Source: Amborella trichopoda
Lineage: Eukaryota; Streptophyta; Magnoliopsida; Amborellales; Amborellaceae
Reading direction: 5' to 3'
NCBI RefSeq assembly: GCF_000471905.2
Contig: NW_006500178.1
Location: forward strand, 3,922,723 to 3,986,722
Length of the DNA stretch: 64,000 nucleotides
This document shows, piece by piece, positions 1 through 10,368 of the stretch; position 1 is the stretch's first letter; each line of letters opens with the position of its first letter. The notes below the pieces were generated by a model. That model was not told where the DNA came from. It saw only the letters and a list, made by a program, of their open reading frames with translations, and did no database searches. Made by a program: the position numbers and the translations under genes.

Positions 1-453
1 AAGATGCTAGGGTGAGTCTATGGGCTCATGGAATAGTGACCCAATAGCCCAGATTGAATCTGGGGCGATTTTACTGTCAAGACTGTATATTGGTAATATA
101 ATTTTAATATTTTTTATATAAATCCAAAGAACATGAAATTTGAAACATAAAATCTTCTAATCAAGGCACATTTAATAAAATATTAAAAAAATAATTCACA
201 TAAAATAAATTGACCAAAATAAACCCAAAACATTTCTGAGGTATTTTAATCAATTTAATTTATGCAAATTATTTTTCAGATAGTTTTATTATATTTAACT
301 ATCATTGAAGAACAAACGTTTCAAATTCAGGTAATTTGAATTTGTAGCAAAAAATTTAAAATTCAATTACGAAATACAATTGTGATCATTGGATCGATCC
401 AGATTCAATCTGGGCCATTGGGCTTACACTGTTCCATGAGCCTATGGGCTAAC
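1..453. repeat. Foldback MITE, family A, copy 1
   Basis: The two ends are imperfect inverted repeats of about 50 bp. The left end has ATGGGCTCATGGAATAGTG followed by CCCAGATTGAATCTGG, and the complement of bases 385-453 reads nearly the same. The AT-rich interior has a near-palindromic centre (ccaaaataaaccc around 213-228, then a mirrored part). Related copies lie at 13769-14484, 16880-17335 and 46798-47252. There is no coding capacity. The true left edge may lie just outside the window. Confidence 0.75.
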
Positions 454-461
454 AAGAGCTT

Positions 462-477
462 TATATATATATATATA
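462..477. repeat. TA microsatellite at left edge of viral locus
   Basis: An uninterrupted TA dinucleotide run lies directly against the first viral base at 479. A second TA run closes the viral locus at 13136-13162. Confidence 0.9.
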
Positions 478-478
478 C

Positions 479-1760
479 TCCAAAAATTGGAAACCTGCAA
501 CAGCCTTACTATATCATGGAAGACCAACACCTGTTGATATCCAATTTGAAGAGGCTTTCATATCCAATACTTCTTCCTATTCAGGAAGAACTTTAGTAAA
601 CTGGAATATAAATGGAATATCTGAACATCAAATCTTAGACACCATGAGACATATGACTATATATGCATCTGCATGCAAACTGGTAGGAACCCATGATCAA
701 GAAATAGCAAAAGCCATAATCTGTGGTTTTACAGGATGGTTACGTCGATAGTGGGATTTTCATCTCCCAGAATCTATTAAAAAACAAATATTAAATAATC
801 CAAGACAATGGACTGCCAAAAATTAACAAAACCAAGATGTCCTTTATACAGAAAGTGATGCAGTAAATATACTAATCTATACTATTACTCTCCATTTTAT
901 AGGAACTACCGTTGTCTTAGCATCTAGATCCGAAGATCTTTTATCTAATTTAAGATGTCCGACTCTATCCCACTACAAATGGTATAGAGATGTATTTTTT
1001 TCCCGTTTATTATTAAGGGAAGATAGCCAGCTTGAACACCGGAAAGAAAAATTCATAGCTGGATTACCTTATTTATTTGTTGAAAATGTAAAATAACATC
1101 TTAAAAATAAAAATGGTGGCATAATAAATTATTCTAAATATACGTTAGGAGAATTATCTGCTGAAATATGTGCTGAAAGATTAGCATTATGCAAAGATAT
1201 GAATTAAAGAAACAACTTGATCACCAAAAAATGACTGGTAAAAAAGAATTAGGTGATTTTGTGAACAATTTGGCTACCATATAGAAAAAGATAAAATTCA
1301 TAAATCTCATAAAAAAATACATAGAGGTAACCAAAAAGAAAAATATCATTCTAAGAAATATAAACATAGAGAGAAAATAGATAAATTTATCAAACGATTT
1401 GCTCCTAAATATTCTGCCTTTAAGAAAAAGGGCAAAATAAAATTACATGTCTGCTATAAATGTGGTAAAATTGGCCATTCTAAAAGCCAATGCAAGGTAA
1501 AAAAGAAAATCGAAACTGTTATATTAGATGAATCCTTAAGAAATAATCTATTTGACCAAGTACAAATCTATAATTCCTCTACTAGTTCTGATACGAATTC
1601 TCAATCGAGTAGAGATATGTCACTACTAGGAAATATACAAGATGAAAATCTTATTTGGACAGATACATCAGATGAATCTGATAATGAGCAATGTGAACAA
1701 TGCTTTGGCAAAACTCCAACTTGTTCTGGTAAAATTCCAACTCATAATCTTCATACCTGA
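479..1760 (+). pseudogene. Pararetroviral coat protein, C-terminal half with zinc knuckle (broken)
   Basis: The capsid part of the polyprotein packages viral DNA. The frame starting at 479 resembles a caulimovirid coat protein, with a conserved stretch around 930-1090. It is followed by a lysine-rich segment and a CCHC zinc knuckle of the form C-X2-C-X4-H-X4-C at 1452-1493, then an acidic tail around 1600-1720. The frame is broken by stops at 749 (TAG), 824 (TAA) and 1094 (TAA), by frameshifts near 1205 and 1280, and by a TGA at 1758. The stops at 749 and 824 are also present in the inverted copy at 11034-13135, so they are older than the duplication. The first half of the coat protein lies at the other end of the segment (8385-8596). 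Identification rests on the knuckle and on position before the protease and reverse transcriptase. Confidence 0.8.
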
Positions 1761-1786
1761 CAAAAGAAGATAATTTTATTCTAGAT

Positions 1787-3361
1787 TTGATAGAGAAAAT
1801 ATCTGATCCAGATGACAAAAGGCAAGTTATCACACAATTTATTAATTTAACTAAACAAAAACCTAAACCAGTTACGTTGATCAAACCTCCAGATGAATAC
1901 AACTTCTCTACTATAATGAAAAGAATCAGTCAACATGAAGCTATTCATAAAGAATCCACTATTGTTGAACTCAAAACAGAGGTGAATAATATTAAAATTA
2001 AAGTATCCCAATTAAAAAATAGGATAAAAATTCTAGAATTACAAAATAACGTTTCAGAAGCAGCAATTGAATATGATGATATTGAATTTGATAATTTAGT
2101 CCATACTTATAATCTTAAAAATAAACTTGAATCCTCAGGAGTCAAAATAAAAAAGGACGATACTACATCCTTAAATTTACTTAATAAAGTGATTACTCAA
2201 AAATGATTTGTATTAGTCAAAATTGTAGTCAATAATGAGTATGACTTCCAATCTTTAGGCTTAATAGACTCTGGAGCAGATTTAAATTGTCTAAATGAAG
2301 GATTAGTACCTACTAAATATTTTGATAAAACAACCCAAATTTTAAACACTGCTGATGGAAGTAGATTATATATTAAATATAAATTATCAAATACTATGAT
2401 CTGCAATAATAGACATTGTTTTCCAACCTCTTTTATCATGGTTAAAGGATTAAGTCAAGCTGTTATCCTTGGTGTACCCTTTCTAACTTTGCTTTATCCC
2501 ATGACAATTACTCATACAGGAATAGAAACACAAATACACGGTACTACAATCCAATTTGAATTTTTAGATAGACCTAAAATCCAAGAAATCAATACTGTTA
2601 AAACAATTATTAAACAAAAGGAACATTTTTTATGTTCTTTACAGACAGAAATCAAACATAAAATAATATGTGAAAAATTACAAAATTCTGAATTAATACA
2701 AAAAATACAATCCCTTAAAACATTAATTGAAAAAGAAATATGTAATGATTTACCTAATGCATTCTGGAATAGAAAACAACATATTATTAGTTTACCCTAT
2801 GAGCCTGATTTTGATGAAAAGAAAATACCCACAAAGGCTAGACCGAATCAAATGAACAGTGAATTACAACAAACATGCAAAGCTGAAATAGATGACTTAA
2901 TCCACAAACAACTAATAAGACCTCGTCAATTCCCTTGGAATTGCTCTGCCTTTTATGTAAATAAAAATGCTGAAAAAGAAAGAGGAGTTACTCGACTAGT
3001 TATAAATTATAAACCTCTTAATAAAGTTTTACAATGGGTTAGATATCCAATTCCTAATAAAAAAGATTTATTAGACAGACTTGTCAATGCAGTCATCTTT
3101 TCTAAGTTTGATATGAAATCAGGTTTTTGGCAAATACAAATTAAAGAAGAAGATAAATATAAAACAACATTTAATGTACCATTTGGCCAATTTGAATGGA
3201 ATGTCATGCCCTTTGATTTAAAAAATGCTCTATCTGAATTTCAAAAGATAATGAATGATGTAATCAATCCTTATCATAAATTTATGATAGTCTTCATTGA
3301 TGATGTCTTAATATTATTTGATTCTATTGATCAACATTTTATTTATTTTAAACGAAAATAA
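1787..3361 (+). pseudogene. Pararetroviral coiled-coil linker, aspartic protease and reverse transcriptase (broken)
   Basis: One frame runs from about 1787 to 3361 with a single internal TGA at 2204. First comes a charged, heptad-like segment (about 1960-2090) that probably forms a coiled coil. The aspartic protease follows, with the active-site triad DSG at about 2269-2277. The reverse transcriptase (about 2760-3350) shows the INYKPLN region, the SKFDMKSGFWQI motif with catalytic Asp (about 3100-3135), and the FIDD catalytic box at about 3295-3306 in place of the more usual YIDD or YVDD. The frame stops at 3359, just after the palm domain. Bases around 3350 appear to have been lost, because the next conserved block follows at once in another frame. 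It would replicate the viral genome by reverse transcription but cannot be functional here. Confidence 0.88.
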
Positions 3362-4038
3362 GATTTTTAGGACATAATATTAACCAAGGCACTATCATTC
3401 CCATTGATCGATCTATTCTATTCGTTGATAAATTCCCTGAAAAAATCTTTGATAAAACTGAACTTCAACGATTTCTAGGATGTTTAAACTATATTAGTGA
3501 CTTCTATAAAAATCTTGCTCTTGATGCTAAACCATTATATGATAGACTCAAAAAGAATCCTCCACCTTGGACGGATCTTCATACTAATGCAGTTCAAAGA
3601 CTCAAACTAAAAGCTAAAGAATTACCTTATTTAACTTTACCTAATCCTACTGCGTTGAAAATAATTGAATGTGATGCCACTGAACTTGGTTTAGGAGGAA
3701 TATTAAAAAAACAAATTGATTCCCAAGAACAACTCATTCGTTTTACTTCCAACGCTTGGAATCCTACTCAAAAGAATTATTCCACTGTCAAAAAAGAATT
3801 ATTAGCTATTATACATTGTGTAACTAAATTTCAAAGTGATATTCTTAACCAACACTTTTTAATATGCACTGATTGCAAAGCTGCAAAAGATATTCTACAA
3901 AAAGATGTTCATAATCTTGTTTCCAAACAAATTTTTTCCCCTTGGCAAGCCATTTTATCTGCTTTTGACTTCTCTATTGAACATCTTCACAGTACCTCTA
4001 ACTCTTTGCCTGATTTTCTTACCCGTGAATTTTTGTAG
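3352..4038 (+). pseudogene. Pararetroviral reverse transcriptase connection and RNase H domain (frameshifted)
   Basis: A second frame opens at about 3352 and continues to the stop at 4036-4038. It starts with the RFLGHNI-type block that follows the RT thumb, then the connection region, then RNase H with the first catalytic Asp in ECDATELGLGG (about 3664-3696), the Glu of KKELLAI (about 3790-3810), and a later Asp in CTDCKAA (about 3867-3890). RNase H degrades the RNA strand during reverse transcription. It is separated from the RT palm by a frame change and a small deletion at about 3350. The end of this frame is the natural end of the polyprotein, because a new ORF begins 80 bases later. Confidence 0.85.
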
Positions 4039-4116
4039 GGGAGGCGTACATTACCATCTCTTCCACTTGAAGAGCCACTCTCTTACGGATTACAACTTTT
4101 CCATCTAAATAGGAAT

Positions 4117-5379
4117 ATGAATAGTAATACATCTCACAAATCGAAGCAAAAAACCCCAATGGACTTAGTTCCTTTTAATTCATCTGAGCCTCCTATGCTC
4201 AGTCAACTTTTTTTAACGTTACAACCCATGTCTCCACTACGATCTACCAATGTCCCAGGATATTATATTCAAAGTCCACAGCATAATACACCAAGTCCTG
4301 CTTTTTCTCTTGCCCAAATCCCATATAAATCACCCTCTTCTTCCATATCAGTATATATTGACAATGCTTTTATTGCAAACATAATCCTTGATGATAAACA
4401 TGCTCAAATCAACCCAAATAAATTAGCTCCCCTATATCTTCAAAATCATTTAAGCTTTCTTAATGGTATCAAGACTAGAGAATGATATGAGTCTATTTTA
4501 ATGGAAACCGGATCAGTTTCAATTGTCCACTTTTTCCAAGGCAACACCAATTTATATGCTTATTCAAAGTTACAAATAAAAAAGTTGTTGACGTATAAAG
4601 ATTGGGGTAATAACCCCACTCAGGGAAAAAAATTATTAAATATAAAATATCAATACAAATATTACATATATGCTGAATATCTTGAAGCTTGTCATAAAAT
4701 ATTCTTCTACCAAAATCCAAATATTTCTCACTCTTGGTACATCCAATTTAAAATGCCTATAATTGAAAGATTTCCCAATTGGTTCCGTCATTGGTTCCTT
4801 ATTTGGGGATCCTCCACCCAAATACTACCTGATTCCTTCTAAGCTTTCCAACAAAAATTCTATGAATATAATACTTGTTCTGACCAAATAGACTACCATC
4901 TGTACTTCATGGGCATTTATCAGATCCCATGGATTGAATATAATACTTGTTCTGACCAAATAGACTACCATCTGTACTTCATGGGCATTTATCAGATCCC
5001 ATGGATTGTAAAATGGGAATATGCTATTAATGAAAATACTTCGAATACTTATGAATACATTCCCCGTTTGGGGAAAAATATAAAAATTAAATGGTGGGAT
5101 ATATATAGGACCGACCCACAATCCTTTTCACTCAAGAGGATTCCTCCTTCCTCGGAGTTCTGTCATAATACTACTGAGAATAATACTACTACTCTTAATA
5201 CATTTTCTTCTTATATGAGAAAACTAAAACAAGCTCATCCCAATGTTACCCTGCAAGAAATAGAAAGACAATTGTTTGCAATATTTGCTGACCCTTCAAC
5301 ATTACCTACAACATCAGAAGAAACTGTCCAATCTGGTGATTCTTTCCTCGAAGAATTTAGCTAAGAGCTCGAAAACTGA
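4117..5379 (+). pseudogene. Pararetroviral downstream ORF (ORF2) of unknown function, broken by stops
   Basis: An ATG at 4117 starts a frame that stays in register to a TGA at 5377, about 420 codons. It is interrupted only by stop codons at 4483 (TGA), 4498 (TAA), 4840 (TAA) and 5362 (TAA). The partial copy at 9337-9915 has CAA where this one has TAA at 4840 and 5362, so both are private C-to-T changes. The product would have a Pro/Ser-rich N-terminus and a middle rich in Trp, Tyr and Phe (WYIQF, WFRHWFLIWG, KIKWWDIY). I see no known catalytic motif. Florendoviruses can carry an ORF in this position whose role is unknown. A 72-bp in-frame duplication (4864-5007) is unique to this copy. Confidence 0.72.
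4864..5007 (+). repeat. 72-bp tandem duplication, two units, in frame within ORF2
   Basis: Units at 4864-4935 and 4936-5007 are essentially identical. The length of 72 keeps the reading frame (24 codons). The other copy of this region at about 9470-9545 has a single unit, so the duplication arose in this copy only and must be recent. Confidence 0.92.
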
Positions 5380-5487
5380 CGACCCGGCCCATTGGACAAT
5401 CTCATCCTTATCCTTTATTAATGATATGACACAGAAGATTTCTTATCTTTACTTTATTCCGATATGACTTAAAGAAGATGCCTTTTG

Positions 5488-5640
5488 TTTGATGAGACTC
5501 CAACTACAGTGAATATTATTCCCTTGCATTGCCATGTATTTGATGAGACCCCAACTACAGTGAATATTATTCCCTTGCTTTGCCACCTATTTGATGAGAC
5601 CCCAACTACAGTAAACAATATTCCCTTGCACAGTATATTA
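5488..5640 (+). repeat. Three 51-bp tandem repeats upstream of the viral promoter
   Basis: Three head-to-tail units start at 5488, 5539 and 5590, each beginning TTTGATGAGAC. They lie about 180-330 bp upstream of the TATA box at 5822, where caulimovirid enhancers are expected. The same array with the same period is in the second copy at 10026-10178. Confidence 0.9.
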
Positions 5641-5821
5641 TTGCTCCTCCTGCACTATCAACTGCCACGTTGCCTTATATCGCTTAATCAACCGACAAGT
5701 CGCCTCCATCGATTATCGCCTTATCCAGCCTTATGATTCATCTAGATCCTTGGAGATAAAGATAAGCAACAGCAACATGCTAGCAGTCGTCCACTTGGCA
5801 ACCATCTACACAAACCTGCAC

Positions 5822-5830
5822 CTATAAATA
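5822..5830 (+). promoter_or_regulatory. TATA box of the pararetroviral pregenomic RNA promoter
   Basis: CTATAAATA lies after the polyprotein and ORF2 and before the tRNA primer site, where the 35S-like promoter sits in plant pararetroviruses. Transcription would begin about 30 bases downstream, near 5853. The motif and its context are preserved in the second copy at 10360. Confidence 0.7.
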
Positions 5831-6478
5831 CATCTTCCCCAGATAGACAGGGCAGGTCGAATTTCAAGGAAGCCATACGAGAAGACCTTCTTCATCACTT
5901 CTGTCTGAGTCACCCCTCTCTTATTCCTTATTGCAATTCTCTTTTTCTTTACTACTGTAAATTCTCATACAGTAGACAGTTTTCATAACAGTCATGTATA
6001 TTTGGTAACCTCTATTACTCTGTAATTTTAAATGTGTGATTGTAATATCTCTTCTCTTCCCTCTTACTTTCCTTACGAATGGAGTTTCTTCTCCAGTTAT
6101 TGTATTTGTAAACAGTGAGTTTTTATTATGATCTATGAGTTTTGGGATCTATCTGTCTATTATATGAGTTTTTATATCTGTCTATTATTAATGCAATTTA
6201 AATTAGTAATTAGAATTAAAATTAGAGATTCAATCCATACTTCATGGATTATCTTAGATATTTATGTAATCTCTATTGTATTCATAATATTCTTTTTCTT
6301 TTATTATATAGGAATTCTACAACAATTAGTGAACTATAATTACGCTTTGTTCATATTTTTAAGATAAATTAAGGTAGTAATTTTTGTCGTTAATCTAAAT
6401 TGGTTGCAAGTTTAGTCGTTTATCTAAACTGGTTGCATTTTAGTCGTTAATCTAAACTAGTTGATCTTGGCGCATTTA
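5831..6478 (+). other. Viral leader / intergenic region
   Basis: A non-coding, T-rich region between the presumed transcription start and the primer site. It contains three units of 28-29 bp (around 6381-6465; GTCGTTAATCTAAACTGGTT type) just before the primer site. Polyadenylation would also be expected here. The same region is at 10369-11033 in the second copy. Confidence 0.6.
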
Positions 6479-6492
6479 TGGTATCAAAGCCA
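6479..6492 (+). promoter_or_regulatory. tRNA-Met primer binding site
   Basis: TGGTATCAAAGCCA matches the plant initiator-tRNA-Met primer site (TGGTATCAGAGC) with one change. This is where minus-strand DNA synthesis starts, and it conventionally marks position 1 of a caulimovirid genome. The second copy (9319-11033) breaks off just before this site. Confidence 0.8.
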
Positions 6493-6725
6493 TACTAGTT
6501 CACACTTGTTCATATCTTTGGAGAATCACTAGTCTGAAAAACAACTTCATCATAGGAAATCTAAGAAAATTATCCATTAAAGAAAGTTGGTCCGAGAGTT
6601 GAGGTTAGAGACGCTCAGACACCTAGTCTAAAGACCGTTAAGGCCAAAAGAGCCACTGAGGTCGAAACAGACATAAGAGGTAGTCAAGGAGGACTGTCCA
6701 GATGACACTCATCCGTAACCTAATA

Positions 6726-8338
6726 ATGGAAAATTTTATTAAAAATCTTACTGATAAAGCTGTTGGACAAACTAGTAATACTCTAAGGATTAAGAACAAA
6801 GAAGAAGTAATTATAAATGATATTGAACACCAAATACAAAATTAGAATATACCAAAAGTACCTATATCTAATGTATATAGAAATGGAACATTCGATTTAA
6901 AACTAGGTTATGCTATAAAAACTGTAGAACAGACCTTATCTGTTACTAATAATCAGGAAGATTTTCAACTTCTATCAATTACAATATTACAAGTAGATAA
7001 AAATAAAAATTATAAATATCTACATATTGGGTTAATACAAATAGCAATTAAACCATTAATAAGATTAGGACTTAACAATTCTGTTCTTGTATGCCTAAGA
7101 GATACAAGACATAATAGGTTTTCTGATTCATTATTGGAATGGTTGAATCCAGTCTTTGTAGTGGACCAATATAGTTTAATTGTTTCCCTAATTATTCTGT
7201 GTCTTTAACAGATCCAAATATATTAAATGTTTTGTCCTTAAATATTAAAACACAAGGATTTGATATGATGCAAGGATCCCAAAATATTGCAATAGTTTAT
7301 CGTATTTATTATAAAGTTATGACTAATGTTCTTCACATAGATACAAGAGGTCAAACTATACTATTCCAAACTAATATGGAAACATCCAACACTATAGTTC
7401 CAAAAACAATATCTTGGTCAGACATAAGATTACCAGAATCATGGCTAATACACAACGATAACCAACCATCACAAATTCCAGTTCAAAACATTCCTGATAG
7501 GATTATTGAACATATTAATGGAAATATCGAAATACAATTTCCAAATCATCTAAGTCGTTCTTATCATGATGATTCAGTATTATCGTCAGGATATGATAAT
7601 CCAATAAATGAATCTTTAAACTTAGAACCATCCAAAAAATCTGTCACAACATATGACAGACCACAAAGACCTGCTTCTAGACCTGCATCTAGAAACAGCC
7701 AACATCTTGAACCACAAATTCGAGGACTATTCCGAACATCTGAAAACATAATTATTCCTCAATATAAACTAGCCCAGGATGAGCTTGATAAATCAGAATT
7801 TCAAATATTAACCCTTACAGAAGAAAGAAAATTAGATAAAAGTTACATTACTAATGACTATTTATCTGAGAAAAATGCAAGTATACGTAAATGGTATCTA
7901 AATACATTTGAACCTATATTAGTAGAGTTATTCCATAAAAAGTTTAATGAATTTATCAAAAAGGAGAAAACAATAATATGTTTCTTTGATTGGTTAAGAA
8001 ATATATGTAGTGATAAAAACATTGAAATACCTGACTTTGAAGTCAATACTCTTGAATCTCAATTCACAAAATTCAATACTACTAGTGGCAAAGAAATCAC
8101 TTGTATACACCCTCCAGAACAAAGTCTAACTATTAAAGAAGTTAGTAAACAACCCTCCAAAAAATATACAGAAGAATCATGTACTCCTACTGAAATAGTT
8201 GTATATGAAACAACAGCAACCCCATATAAACTAACTACTTCAGATGTCACAAAACAGTTACTATTCAAATTGAAAATCTTTATCTCCAGCTCCATCCATT
8301 CCTGTACCAAAATAGTTACTATTCAAACCTCCTCCTGA
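6726..8338 (+). pseudogene. Pararetroviral polyprotein N-terminus: movement protein and spacer (broken)
   Basis: The first ATG after the primer site is at 6726 and is the probable polyprotein start. The frame carries a TAG at 6843. It then reads as a 30K-superfamily-type movement protein (about 6850-7450), which would let virus pass plasmodesmata. One base is missing near 7125 relative to the inverted copy at 11034-13135. The frame therefore changes and the first part ends at TAA 7206, while the second part continues from about 7131 to 8338. The later part is a Ser/Pro-rich spacer and the start of the coat region. Near 8250-8270 about 95 bp are lost compared with the inverted copy and replaced by a short filler that copies sequence about 50 bp downstream. 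Confidence 0.75.
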
Positions 8339-8384
8339 GCTAAATAAAGAAAAAATTCTTATCGGAGATGATAATAAAACATTC

Positions 8385-8596
8385 ATGGATCAATTAATAT
8401 CAAAATTATCTAAACTTGATAATACAAATAAAGCCAAAGACAAGGTTCCTGAACATAAAACCTTAATGCTTCAGGAAGAATTTGATGAATCTATGAATGA
8501 TACAATTGAAAATAGAGAACAAGCATTTAATCAGTCTATGACATCTAGTCCACATATAGATGAAATCCAAAGAATTGCATATTCCAAAAATTGGAA
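8385..8596 (+). pseudogene. Pararetroviral coat protein, N-terminal part (cut at the circle junction)
   Basis: A charged, Glu/Lys-rich segment in the third frame. It corresponds to the coat region that continues at 479, as shown by the uninterrupted inverted copy (about 11500-11760). It stops where segment S1 ends. Beyond 8604 the sequence turns to the opposite strand. Confidence 0.7.
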
Positions 8597-8603
8597 TAGT
8601 GCA

Positions 8604-9318
8604 GGAGGAGGTTTGAATAGTAAAACTGTTTTGGTATGGGAATGGATGTAGCAGGAAATAAATGTTTGCCTATTGTTTATAAGTAAAGATTCGTATAATT
8701 ATTTTGTTCAACTATATGAGGAAGTAAGTCAAATCTTGTGACATCTGAAGTAGTTAGTTTATATTGGGTTGCTGTTGTTTCATATACAACTATTTGAGTA
8801 GAAGTACTTGATTCCTCTGTATCTTTTTCGAAGGGTTGTTTACTAACTCCTTTAATAGTTAGACTTTGTTCTGGAGGGTGTATACAAGTGATTTCTTTGC
8901 CACCAGTAGTATTGAATTTTGTAAATTGAGATTCAAGAGTATTGACTTCAAAGTCAGGTATTTCAATGTTTTTATCACTACATATATTTCTTAACCAATC
9001 AAAGAAACATATTGTTGCTTTCTCCTTTTTAATAAATTTATTAAACTTTTTATGGAATAATTCTACTAATCTAGGTTCAAATGTATTTAGATACCATTTA
9101 CGTATACTTGCATTTTTCTCAGATAAATAGTCATTAGTAATATAACTTTTATCTAATTTTCTTTCTTCTGTAAGGGTTAATATTTGAAATTCTGATTTAT
9201 CAGGCTCATCCTGGGCTGGTTTATATTGAGGAATAATTATGTTTTCAGATGTTCGGAATAGTCCTTGAATTTGTGGTTCAGGATATTTACTGTTTTTAGA
9301 TGCAGGTCATTGTGGTCT
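8604..9318 (-). mobile_element. Endogenous pararetrovirus fragment S2 (inverted)
   Basis: Read on the minus strand, this matches the spacer and coat N-terminal region of S1 (about 7665-8330) and is closer to S4 (about 11757-12490). The left junction lies shortly after the S1 end. The right junction at about 9319 joins ORF2 sequence in plus orientation, with a short string (CTTGGTACATCC) occurring on both sides. It contains several stops and no usable ORF. Confidence 0.85.
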
Positions 9319-9336
9319 TGGTACATCCAAATAATT

Positions 9337-9915
9337 CTCACTCTTGGTACATCCAGTTTAAATTGCCTATAATTGAAAGATCCCAGTTGGTTCCGTCATT
9401 GGTTCCTTTTTTGGGGATCTTCCACCCAAATACTACTTAATTTCTTCCAAGCTTTCCAACAAAAATTATGTGAATATAATACTTGTTCAGACCAAATAGA
9501 CTATCATCTGTACTTCATGGCCATTTATCAGATCCCATGGATTGTAAAATTGGAATATGCTATTAATGAAAATACTTCGAATACTTATGAATACATTCCC
9601 CGTTTGGGGAAAAATATAAAAATTAAATGGTGGGATATATATAGCACCGACCCACAATCTTTTTCACTCAAGAGGATTCCTCTTTCCTCGGAGTTCTGTC
9701 ATAATACTACTGAGAATAATACTGTTACTCTTAATACATTTTCTTCTTATATGAGAAAACTAAAACAAGCTCATCCCAATGCTACCCTGGAAGAAATAGA
9801 AAAACAATTGTTTGCATTATTTGCTAATCCTTCAACATTACCTACAACATCAGAAGAAACTGTCCAATCTGGTAATCCTCTCCTTGAAGAATTTAGCCAA
9901 AGGCCCGAAAACTGA
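9337..9915 (+). pseudogene. Pararetroviral ORF2, C-terminal part (5'-truncated)
   Basis: An open frame without internal stops, ending in TGA at 9913-9915. It matches the C-terminal half of the ORF2 at 4117-5379. It keeps the CAA codons that became TAA at 4840 and 5362 in S1, and it lacks the 72-bp duplication. It is therefore the better-preserved copy of this stretch, but its 5' half is missing, so it is not a functional gene. Confidence 0.75.
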
Positions 9916-10025
9916 CGACCCGGCCCATTGGACAATCTCATCCTTATCCTTTATTAATGATATGACTCAAAGAAGATTCCTTATCTTTACTTTATTCCAA
10001 TATGACTTAAAGAAGATGCCTTTTG

Positions 10026-10178
10026 TTTGATGAGACCCCAACTACAGTGAATATTATTCCCTTGCATTGCCACGTGTTTGATGAGACCCCAACTACAGTG
10101 AATATTATTCCCTTGCATTGCCACGTGTTTGATGAGACCCCAACTACAGTAAACAATATTCCCTTGCACAGTATATTA
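10026..10178 (+). repeat. Three 51-bp tandem repeats upstream of viral promoter, second copy
   Basis: Units start at 10026, 10077 and 10128. Two unit boundaries read GCCACGTGTTTG and so contain a perfect G-box core CACGTG (10071-10076 and 10122-10127). In S1 the corresponding sites are altered (CATGTA, CACCTA). Confidence 0.9.
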
Positions 10179-10359
10179 TTGCTCCTCCCGCACTATCAAC
10201 TTCCACGTCGCCTGATGTCGCTTAACCAACCGACAAGTCGCCTCCATCGATTATCACCTTATCCAGCCTTATGATTCATCCAGATCCTTGGAGATAGAGA
10301 TAAGCAACAACAACATGCTAGCAGCCGTCCACTTGGCAACTATCTACACAAACCTGCGC

Positions 10360-10368
10360 CTATAAATA
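10360..10368 (+). promoter_or_regulatory. TATA box of the second viral promoter copy
   Basis: CTATAAATA is in the same context as at 5822. The region could still drive transcription rightwards into the inverted fragment at 11034-13135, producing antisense RNA of the movement/coat region. That is inference. Confidence 0.6.

Larger units (their letters stand above)
479..8596 (+). mobile_element. Endogenous pararetrovirus, circularly permuted full-length monomer (segment S1)
   Basis: The gene order read from 479 is: coat protein (second half) with zinc knuckle, protease, reverse transcriptase, RNase H, a downstream ORF, promoter/leader, tRNA primer site, movement protein, and coat protein (first half). 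This is a Caulimoviridae genome opened inside the coat region. The same 14-base string starts the segment (479-492) and ends it (8583-8596), so the monomer is about 8.1 kb. The inverted piece at 11034-13135 reads straight through this junction (11498-11515), which shows that the two ends were adjacent in the viral circle. A polyprotein followed by a separate ORF fits the genus Florendovirus; Petuvirus is the alternative. All frames carry stops, shifts or deletions, so it is a non-functional relic. Confidence 0.88.

Noticed and set aside
5488-5736. Short repeat protein with three FDETPTTVNIIPL units
   Set aside because: Created by the 51-bp promoter repeats, whose period is a multiple of three; it lies in the non-coding viral region.
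5488-10178. 51-bp repeats as a CRISPR-like array
   Set aside because: Units are contiguous without variable spacers, and the setting is a plant genome with a viral promoter.
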